From: Clostridiaceae bacterium
Lineage (GTDB): Bacteria; Bacillota; Clostridia; Lachnospirales; Lachnospiraceae
NCBI GenBank assembly: GCA_018378255.1
Contig: JAGZXV010000158.1
Coordinates: 1-13,884 of the forward strand
Length of the DNA stretch: 13,884 bases
Direction of reading: 5' to 3'
The position numbers and the translations under genes are program-made. Below, in pieces: positions 1 to 5,699 of this stretch. Under the pieces are notes generated by a model. That model saw only the letters and a list, made by a program, of their open reading frames with translations, was not told the DNA's origin and did no database searches. Positions within the stretch are counted from its first letter, which is position 1. Each line of letters starts with the position of its first letter.

Positions 1-617
1 GGCGTCTTCACATACTCTGCTACATTTTTAATATAGTCGCGGTACGGGACATAATAGTTGGTGGCAGTGGAATCAGTGGGCACGCCGTCATGTACGACCA
101 CTGTTTGAGGAACCACCACGCGGCTAAGTACAATTTCTCCGCTCTCGCCTACCGGTTTGATTTCCGCTTCTGCGATTTTAGGCGGATAATTTCCATATAG
201 AGTGTGGTCCGGTATTACGATTGGGTTTTCCACCGCCTCCGGATCAGATTCCGGCTCCATGCGGACCGGCTGAATGGCGGTGCTGTCGGGCAAAACTTCC
301 GTACCGGAGATTTCCGATGTTTTAAAACCCGGTGCGGAGATCCTGAGCGTGTATTCTGAATAGGGCTGGTTGATCCCGGGTTCCAGACTGTATTCAATCG
401 GAGGCGCGCCCAGCGCTACCTGTTCTGTCTGACCGGAAGAGTTGGTGCTGACCTGTTCAACAGTGCTTTCCGGATCACCCTTATATGAGATCGTTACGGT
501 GGCATTTTCAATAGGAAAGTTATTTTGGATATTTACGACATTGATCTGCAGTAATCCCTGGGAAGGATTGTCGGCTGAGGTGGCAGAAAGAGAGGGCTTC
601 CTGTTAAAGTTTTTCAT
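1..617 (-). CDS. SleC-like spore cortex-lytic / peptidoglycan-binding protein, N-terminal part (cut by left edge)
   Basis: Seen: an uninterrupted minus-strand frame from ATG at 617-615 to the left edge, 205 codons. The start follows GGAG (complement of 624-627) with a 6-nt spacer. The protein begins MKNFNRKPSLSAT and has no signal peptide. Residues about 20-125 look like a carboxypeptidase-regulatory or prealbumin-like beta domain: QGLLQINVVN, then an ENATVTISYKG strand, a PYSEYTLRISAPGF segment and a VLPDST segment. Next come IVIPDHTLYGNYPPKI, SRVVVPQTVVVHDGVP and YYVPYRDYIKNVA. Family knowledge: this order (beta domain, 'HTLYGNYPPKI' segment, 'VVVPxxVVVHxGxP', 'YIKNVA') is what I recall from clostridial SleC-type cortex-lytic enzymes, whose catalytic and peptidoglycan-binding parts follow. 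Inferred role: degradation of spore cortex during germination. The catalytic part is not in the window, so the activity cannot be confirmed. The gene is divergent from carA. I found no convincing sporulation-sigma promoter upstream of it. Confidence 0.7.
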   Translation of the reverse strand, partial: MKNFNRKPSLSATSADNPSQGLLQINVVNIQNNFPIENATVTISYKGDPESTVEQVSTNSSGQTEQVALGAPPIEYSLEPGINQPYSEYTLRISAPGFKTSEISGTEVLPDSTAIQPVRMEPESDPEAVENPIVIPDHTLYGNYPPKIAEAEIKPVGESGEIVLSRVVVPQTVVVHDGVPTDSTATNYYVPYRDYIKNVAEYVKT

Positions 618-713
618 AAAATGCTCCAGTTTTTGATGATTACTATTAATATATCTGATATAATCAAATATGTGACTTGTTTTGAAATCATATTTTTTAG
701 TAATAGTTCAGCC

Positions 714-732
714 GTTCGGAACAGTTACTGTT
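714..732. promoter_or_regulatory. Overlapping palindromes in the divergent intergenic region (possible operator)
   Basis: GTTC-G-GAAC (714-722) overlaps AACAGT-T-ACTGTT (720-732, arms perfectly complementary). They lie about 75 bp upstream of the carA -35 and about 100 bp upstream of the divergent spore gene start. The site could bind a dimeric regulator of either gene. No T-tract follows, so it is not a terminator. Short palindromes in AT-rich DNA can arise by chance, so confidence is low. Confidence 0.3.
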
Positions 733-805
733 TTTATACCATAGGAGAGTTTAACCGGCGGCGTTCTTTGTTTAAAAAAAGAGACAAAATTCTTGTAAAA
801 AGTAG

Positions 806-834
806 TTGAAATATGTCGCAGGATAATGTATAAT
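806..834 (+). promoter_or_regulatory. carA promoter, sigma-A type
   Basis: TTGAAA (806-811) and a perfect TATAAT (829-834) are separated by 17 bp, the optimal spacing for the housekeeping sigma factor. Transcription should begin near 841, giving a leader of about 60 nt before the ATG at 901. That leader is too short for a PyrR-type attenuator with alternative hairpins, and none is visible. Any regulation of carAB would therefore act at initiation or on the enzyme. Confidence 0.8.
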
Positions 835-900
835 CTATTCAATTTGGGCATAAATAAATGTCCAGGAAAACAAGCGTTAAGAAAGGAAATGGTACCCCAC

Positions 901-1980
901 ATGAAAGCTTTTTTAATACTGGAAGATGGCACCGTATTCGAAGGAACGAGTATAGGGTCGACGAAAGAAGTTATAAGCGAAATCGTATTCAATACCTCAA
1001 TGACCGGTTATCTGGAAGTGCTCACCGATCCGTCCTATGCAGGGCAGGCAGTTGTGATGACTTATCCCTTGATCGGCAACTATGGTATTTGTCATGAAGA
1101 TATGGAATCATTAAAACCTTGGCCGGATGGCTATATTGTCAGAGAATTATCTAGAGTCCCCAGCAATTTCAGAAGCGAGGATACCATTCAGCATTTCTTA
1201 GAGAAACATGATATTCCAGGTATCAGTGGTATCGATACAAGACACCTTACAAAAATTTTAAGAGAAAAAGGAACTATGAACGGCATGATCACCACAAAAG
1301 AATATGGTGATTTGAGCGAGCCGGTTTCCCGCATGAAGGGATATACAGTGACAGGCGTGGTGAAAGCGACTTCCTGTAAAGAATCCTATGTGCTGCCGGG
1401 AGACGGTAAGAAAGTTGCCCTTTTAGATCTGGGCGCAAAGAATAATATTGCCCGTTCCCTCAATGAGAAAGGCTGTGAGGTGACGGTTTATCCCTGCGAT
1501 ACGACGGCTGAAACTATTTTGGCAGCTCACCCGGATGGAATTATGCTGTCCAACGGCCCTGGAGATCCGAAAGAAAACACTGAGATCATTAAAGAGATCA
1601 GAAAACTGTATGAGTCAAATGTGCCGATTTTTGCAATCTGCCTCGGACATCAGCTGATGGCGCTGGCAACGGGAGCCGATACTTACAAATTGAAATACGG
1701 TCACAGAGGAGGAAACCATCCGGTAAAGGATCTGGAAACTGGAAGGGTTTACATCTCTTCACAGAACCATGGATATGCGGTGGATACCGACAGTCTGGAT
1801 GCCAATATCGCTGTTCCGGCATTTGTAAATGTCAATGACGAAACAAACGAAGGTCTGAAGTATACAGGAAAGAACATTTTTACGGTCCAGTATCATCCGG
1901 AAGCTTGTCCCGGACCACAGGACTCCAGCTATTTATTTGACAGATTTATTAACATGATGGGAATGGAGGTAAGCGAATAA
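901..1980 (+). CDS. carA: Carbamoyl-phosphate synthase small (glutaminase) subunit
   Basis: CarA hydrolyses glutamine and passes ammonia to CarB, giving carbamoyl phosphate for pyrimidine and arginine synthesis in the cytoplasm. The 359-residue length is normal for the family. Residues 1 to about 130 form the N-terminal small-chain domain (MKAFLILEDGTVFEGTSIG, TSMTGYLEVLTDPSYAGQ, PLIGNYGIC). The class I glutamine amidotransferase domain starts near residue 171. Its nucleophile is Cys247 in FAICLGHQ, and the other triad residues are His332 and Glu334 in VQYHPEACPGP, so the glutaminase looks intact. Start choice: in-frame ATGs exist at 826 and 889, but 826 lies inside the promoter -10 box and 889 sits only about 2 nt after the AAAGGA ribosome site. 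ATG 901 gives the usual family N-terminus, although its spacing of about 13 nt is long. The TAA stop (1978-1980) overlaps the carB ATG by one base, so the two are translationally coupled. Confidence 0.97.
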   Translation: MKAFLILEDGTVFEGTSIGSTKEVISEIVFNTSMTGYLEVLTDPSYAGQAVVMTYPLIGNYGICHEDMESLKPWPDGYIVRELSRVPSNFRSEDTIQHFLEKHDIPGISGIDTRHLTKILREKGTMNGMITTKEYGDLSEPVSRMKGYTVTGVVKATSCKESYVLPGDGKKVALLDLGAKNNIARSLNEKGCEVTVYPCDTTAETILAAHPDGIMLSNGPGDPKENTEIIKEIRKLYESNVPIFAICLGHQLMALATGADTYKLKYGHRGGNHPVKDLETGRVYISSQNHGYAVDTDSLDANIAVPAFVNVNDETNEGLKYTGKNIFTVQYHPEACPGPQDSSYLFDRFINMMGMEVSE

Positions 1981-4900
1981 TGCCAAAGAATCCTGATATT
2001 AAGAAAGTATTAGTGCTCGGTTCCGGCCCTATCATTATCGGACAGGCCGCGGAATTCGACTATGCAGGCACACAGGCCTGCCGTTCTTTAAAAGAAGAAG
2101 GAATCGAAGTAGTGCTGCTCAATTCTAATCCGGCTACTATTATGACGGATAAGGATATCGCAGATAAGGTATATATTGAACCGCTGACACTGGAAGTTGT
2201 GGAGCAGTTAATTATGGAAGAAAAGCCGGACAGCGTGCTTCCAACCCTGGGAGGACAGGCCGGACTGAATCTGGCTATGGAACTGGAAGAGGCCGGATTT
2301 TTAAAGGCCAACGGTGTGCGCCTGATCGGTACGACGGCGGAAACCATTAAAAAGGCGGAAGACCGTCTGGAATTCAAGAGCACGATGGAGAAGATCGGCG
2401 AACCGGTCGCTCCTTCCAAAGTTGTAGAGAATATAGAAGACGGAATCGAGTTCACCAATACCATCGGTTATCCGGTTGTGCTGCGCCCTGCCTATACGCT
2501 CGGCGGAAGCGGCGGCGGTATTGCTAAAAACCAGGAAGAGCTGGTTGAGATTCTGGAAAATGGCCTCAGGTTAAGCCGTGTGGGCCAGGTTCTGGTGGAA
2601 CGCTGCATCGCAGGCTGGAAAGAGATCGAATATGAAGTGATGCGGGACGGCGCAGGCAATGTAATTACCGTATGTAATATGGAAAACATCGACCCTGTCG
2701 GCGTTCATACCGGAGACAGCATTGTTGTGGCTCCTTCCCAGACCTTGGGAGATAAAGAGTATCAGATGCTCCGTACATCAGCCTTGAATATTATCACAGA
2801 GCTGGGAATTACGGGCGGCTGTAATGTCCAGTATGCCCTTCATCCAACCAGTTTTGAGTACTGTGTAATCGAGGTAAACCCACGTGTAAGCCGTTCTTCC
2901 GCCCTTGCATCCAAGGCCACCGGCTATCCCATTGCCAAGGTTGCGGCTAAGATCGCTCTGGGCTATACATTGGATGAAATCAAGAATGCGGTTACGAAAA
3001 AGACATATGCCAGCTTTGAGCCGATGCTGGACTACTGCGTGGTTAAGATGCCGAGACTGCCATTTGATAAGTTTATCAGCGCGAAGCGCACCCTGGGAAC
3101 CCAGATGAAGGCTACCGGAGAGGTAATGAGCATCTGCACAAACTTTGAAGGCGGCCTGATGAAAGCAATCCGTTCCCTGGAACAGCATGTGGACAGCCTG
3201 ATGTCCTATGATTTTTCCGATCTGGACCAGGATCAGTTATTAGAGCAGCTTTCTAAAATAGATGACAGAAGAATCTGGGTGATTGCGGAGGCTTTAAGAA
3301 GGGGTATTTCTTATGAAGTGATCCATGATATCACAAAGATTGACCTCTGGTTTATCGATAAACTCTCCATCATCGTAGAGATGGAACAAGCATTGAAGAA
3401 AGGCCCTCTGACTTCTGAACTTTTAAAAGAAGCCAAGAGGATTGAATTCCCGGACAATGTGATCTCCAGGCTGACCGGAATATCTGAAGATGAAATTAAG
3501 GCCATGAGAAAGGCCAACGGCATCACCGCAGCTTACAAGATGGTGGATACCTGTGCGGCAGAATTTGCCGCTGCCACCCCATATTATTATTCCTGCTTCG
3601 GCAGTGTAAATGAGGTGGAAGAAACCAGAGACAGGAAGAAAGTTCTGGTACTCGGTTCCGGCCCGATCCGGATCGGACAGGGAATTGAGTTCGATTTCTG
3701 CTCGGTGCACAGTACATGGGCATTTGCAAAAGAAGGATATGAAACAATCATTGTTAATAATAACCCTGAAACGGTGAGTACGGATTTTGATATTGCCGAC
3801 AAGCTTTACTTTGAACCGCTTACTCCGGAAGATGTGGAGAGCATTGTGGACATTGAAAAACCGGACGGGGCAGTGGTACAGTTTGGCGGACAGACTGCCA
3901 TCAAGCTGACCGAAGCGCTTATGAAGATGGGCGTTCCGATTCTTGGTACTGCGGCAGAAGATGTGGACGCGGCGGAAGACCGGGAGCTGTTTGACAAGAT
4001 TCTGGAGGAATGCAGCATACCACGTCCGGCCGGAGATACCGTATTTACAGCCGAAGAAGCAAAAGTAGTTGCAAACAGGCTGGGATATCCGGTTTTGGTA
4101 AGACCGTCCTATGTGCTTGGCGGACAGGGAATGCAGATCTGTATTTCCGATCACGATATCGATGAATTTATCGGAATTATCAATCAGATCGCTCAGGATC
4201 ACCCGATTCTGGTGGATAAATATATTGTGGGCAAAGAGATTGAAGTGGATGCCGTATGTGATGGAGACGACATTCTGATCCCGGGTATCATGGAACATAT
4301 CGAAAGGGCAGGCGTCCATTCGGGAGACAGCATTTCCGTGTATCCGGCTCAGAGCCTTAACGGCGCGGTGAAAGAAAAACTGGTGGATTATACCACGAAG
4401 CTGGCCCGGGCCCTTCATGTAAAAGGCATGATCAATATCCAGTTCATCGTATCAGGTGAAGATGTATATGTAATAGAAGTAAATCCCCGTTCCTCCAGAA
4501 CGGTTCCATATATCAGCAAGGTTACAGGAATCCCGATTGTGCCGCTGGCAACACAGGTGATCTGCGGCCGTAAGATTAAAGATCTGGGATATACCCCGGG
4601 ACTTCAGCCGGAAGCGGAATATATTGCGATTAAGATGCCTGTATTCTCCTTTGAAAAGATCCGCGGCGCCGATATCAGCCTTGGACCTGAGATGAAGTCA
4701 ACCGGCGAGTGCCTTGGAATTGCGAAAACATTTAATGAAGCCCTTTATAAAGCGTTTGAAGGCGCAGGCATAAAACTGCCTAAGCATAAAAACATGATTA
4801 TTACAGTCCGTGATTCCGAACAGGAGAATGTGGTGGACATCGCGAGAAGATTCCAGGCGGTGGGCTATAAGATCTTTTCCACCAGAGGAACGGCCAGGGT

Positions 4901-5183
4901 GCTCAATGCCAATGGCGTAAAAGCGTTTCCGGTAAGAAAGCTGGAGCAGGAATCGCCAAACCTTCTGGATCTGATCCTGGGTCACGAAATCGATCTGGTC
5001 ATCGATATTCCCCAGCAGGGCGCTGACCGGAGTAAAGACGGATTTATTATCAGACGTAATGCCATCGAAACCGGCGTAAGCGTTCTGACCTCCCTTGATA
5101 CGGCTGCCGCTTTGGCAACCAGCCTGGAAAACAGGGCGAAGAAACTCACCTTGATCGATATTGCCAAGGTGAAAAATGCTTAA
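1980..5183 (+). CDS. carB: Carbamoyl-phosphate synthase large subunit
   Basis: CarB makes carbamoyl phosphate from bicarbonate, ammonia supplied by CarA, and two ATP. At 1,067 residues it is full length. It has the two homologous halves of the family: the first begins KKVLVLGSGPIIIGQAAEFD and the second, from about residue 553, KKVLVLGSGPIRIGQGIEFD. ATP-grasp residues are in place: Arg129 and Arg169 (RPAYTLGGSGGG loop) in the carboxyphosphate half, and Arg668 and Arg708 (RPSYVLGGQG loop) in the carbamoyl half. An oligomerisation region separates the halves, and a C-terminal MGS-like allosteric domain begins near residue 930. In that domain Thr968, Thr971 and Lys987 match UMP-contacting positions as I recall them from E. 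coli. The E. coli Asn-Thr-Thr loop is replaced here by Asp1009-Ile-Pro1011. GGAGG at 1965-1969, inside the carA end, lies 10 nt before the ATG. A terminator follows at 5230-5267. Confidence 0.98.
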   Translation: MPKNPDIKKVLVLGSGPIIIGQAAEFDYAGTQACRSLKEEGIEVVLLNSNPATIMTDKDIADKVYIEPLTLEVVEQLIMEEKPDSVLPTLGGQAGLNLAMELEEAGFLKANGVRLIGTTAETIKKAEDRLEFKSTMEKIGEPVAPSKVVENIEDGIEFTNTIGYPVVLRPAYTLGGSGGGIAKNQEELVEILENGLRLSRVGQVLVERCIAGWKEIEYEVMRDGAGNVITVCNMENIDPVGVHTGDSIVVAPSQTLGDKEYQMLRTSALNIITELGITGGCNVQYALHPTSFEYCVIEVNPRVSRSSALASKATGYPIAKVAAKIALGYTLDEIKNAVTKKTYASFEPMLDYCVVKMPRLPFDKFISAKRTLGTQMKATGEVMSICTNFEGGLMKAIRSLEQHVDSLMSYDFSDLDQDQLLEQLSKIDDRRIWVIAEALRRGISYEVIHDITKIDLWFIDKLSIIVEMEQALKKGPLTSELLKEAKRIEFPDNVISRLTGISEDEIKAMRKANGITAAYKMVDTCAAEFAAATPYYYSCFGSVNEVEETRDRKKVLVLGSGPIRIGQGIEFDFCSVHSTWAFAKEGYETIIVNNNPETVSTDFDIADKLYFEPLTPEDVESIVDIEKPDGAVVQFGGQTAIKLTEALMKMGVPILGTAAEDVDAAEDRELFDKILEECSIPRPAGDTVFTAEEAKVVANRLGYPVLVRPSYVLGGQGMQICISDHDIDEFIGIINQIAQDHPILVDKYIVGKEIEVDAVCDGDDILIPGIMEHIERAGVHSGDSISVYPAQSLNGAVKEKLVDYTTKLARALHVKGMINIQFIVSGEDVYVIEVNPRSSRTVPYISKVTGIPIVPLATQVICGRKIKDLGYTPGLQPEAEYIAIKMPVFSFEKIRGADISLGPEMKSTGECLGIAKTFNEALYKAFEGAGIKLPKHKNMIITVRDSEQENVVDIARRFQAVGYKIFSTRGTARVLNANGVKAFPVRKLEQESPNLLDLILGHEIDLVIDIPQQGADRSKDGFIIRRNAIETGVSVLTSLDTAAALATSLENRAKKLTLIDIAKVKNA

Positions 5184-5201
5184 TAAGTTAACTTGGTTGT
5201 G

Positions 5202-5221
5202 AGAAATGGTCCGCCATTTCT
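5202..5221 (+). other. Short hairpin downstream of carB
   Basis: AGAAATGG and CCATTTCT form a perfect 8-bp stem around a TCCG loop, beginning 19 nt after the carB stop. No T-tract follows, so it is unlikely to terminate transcription alone. It could protect the 3' end of the carAB message or assist the terminator next to it. Confidence 0.5.
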
Positions 5222-5229
5222 GAATAGAG

Positions 5230-5267
5230 AAAAGGCTGCAGCAAATGCGAGTTTGCTGTAGTCTTTT
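5230..5267 (+). terminator. Rho-independent terminator of carAB
   Basis: AAAAGGCTGCAGCAAA (5230-5245) pairs with TTTGCTGTAGTCTTTT (5252-5267) across all 16 positions, two of them G-U, around a 6-nt loop (TGCGAG). The A-run at the base opposite the CTTTT end gives the usual U-rich 3' side. It lies 47 nt after the carB stop and separates carAB from the downstream gene, which has its own promoter. Confidence 0.85.
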
Positions 5268-5458
5268 GTCGCTTGAACACCACTTAAAGATCATTTTGTT
5301 ACAAATAATGGTTACAAAAACAAAAATATCTATAAATGTAATGGAATTGCGTAACCAATTCTAAGTAATTTTGTAATTTGATAAAAAATATTATGAAAAA
5401 ATGTAAAAATATGATACAAAATAAAAAATACATGATAGAATAAAGAAAAGGGGTAAAA

Positions 5459-5476
5459 TCGGGTTTTGTAACCCGA
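5459..5476. promoter_or_regulatory. Inverted repeat at the -35 position of the surface-protein promoter (putative operator)
   Basis: TCGGGTT and AACCCGA form a perfect 7-bp inverted repeat around TTGT. It covers the place where a -35 box would sit relative to the TATAAT at 5494 and overlaps a direct repeat, GTAACCCGA (5468) and GTAACCGA (5479). A bound regulator here could block or recruit RNA polymerase. No T-tract follows and it lies upstream of the transcript start, so it is not a terminator or leader hairpin. Confidence 0.45.
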
Positions 5477-5490
5477 ATGTAACCGAGGGC

Positions 5491-5509
5491 TGTTATAATG
5501 ACATATAAT
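5491..5509 (+). promoter_or_regulatory. Extended -10 promoter of the giant surface-protein gene
   Basis: TGTTATAAT (5491-5499) is a perfect extended -10 element. No good -35 hexamer lies 16-18 bp upstream, which fits an extended -10 or activator-dependent promoter. A second TATAAT (5504-5509) lies 10 bp further and also lacks a -35. Transcription would begin around 5506, giving a leader of about 60 nt. Confidence 0.6.
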
Positions 5510-5547
5510 ATAGCAGTCTTACAATAGTTTGTATCATTTTGAAATAT

Positions 5548-5570
5548 AAGGAAAAGGAGTATGGAGTATG
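5548..5570 (+). promoter_or_regulatory. Paired ribosome binding sites and out-of-frame ATGs
   Basis: AAGGA (5548-5552) lies 8 nt before ATG 5561, and AAGGAG (5554-5559) lies 8 nt before ATG 5568. Only ATG 5568 opens the long frame and gives a signal peptide. ATG 5561 is in another frame that stops after about 57 codons. The stronger Shine-Dalgarno sequence and the protein sequence both support 5568 as the real start. Confidence 0.65.
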
Positions 5571-5699
5571 GAAGGAAAAGGAGCTGGAAACAAGTTGATG
5601 AGCTTGTTATGGCATCAGCGCAAGCGGGCTACAGCGTTTGTGTTAGCCTTTGCAATGACTTTTGTAAACATTGCCAACAATGTTACGATCGCCTTTGCA
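5568..5699 (+). other. Signal peptide of the giant surface protein
   Basis: Residues 1-44: a charged n-region with WHQRKR at residues 15-20, a hydrophobic core (TAFVLAFAMTFVNIA) and a likely signal peptidase I site AFA|AEE after residue 44. The stretch INIANN-like polar end of the core (NIANNVTIAFA) is a little long but common in long clostridial surface proteins. It predicts Sec-dependent export. Confidence 0.85.

Larger units (their letters stand above)
5184..5567. other. Intergenic region between carB and the giant surface-protein gene
   Basis: This 384-bp stretch has no credible gene. From left to right it holds a small hairpin (5202-5221), the carAB terminator (5230-5267), a very AT-rich tract (about 5290-5450) and the promoter region of the next gene (5459-5509). 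GGTTAC or its complement GTAACC occurs four times (5310-5315, 5351-5356, 5468-5473, 5479-5484), and GTTACAAA occurs twice 13 nt apart (5298 and 5311). The last two GTAACC copies start 11 nt apart, one helical turn, just upstream of the -10 element, a layout typical of an activator or repressor site. Confidence 0.6.

Noticed and set aside
618..720. Sporulation-sigma (E, G or K) promoter for the SleC-like gene
   Set aside because: Motifs such as ACATATTTGA and GATATATT occur on the minus strand, but no pair matches both boxes at the right spacing.
826..900. Upstream in-frame starts for carA (ATG 826 and ATG 889)
   Set aside because: ATG 826 lies inside the -10 region of the carA promoter and so cannot be in the transcript. 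ATG 889 is about 2 nt from its ribosome site. Family alignment favours 901.
3423..4418. 331-codon open frame on the minus strand inside carB
   Set aside because: It lies wholly opposite the conserved carB coding sequence, and its translation has no recognisable family or domain. It is an accidental antisense frame.
4698..5294. 198-codon minus-strand frame spanning the carB end and terminator
   Set aside because: It runs through the intrinsic terminator hairpin and opposite conserved CarB residues, and has no recognisable product.
5466..5499. TTGTAA (5466-5471) as the -35 box for the TATAAT at 5494
   Set aside because: The spacer would be 22 bp, too long for a sigma-A promoter. The TGn extension makes a -35 unnecessary.
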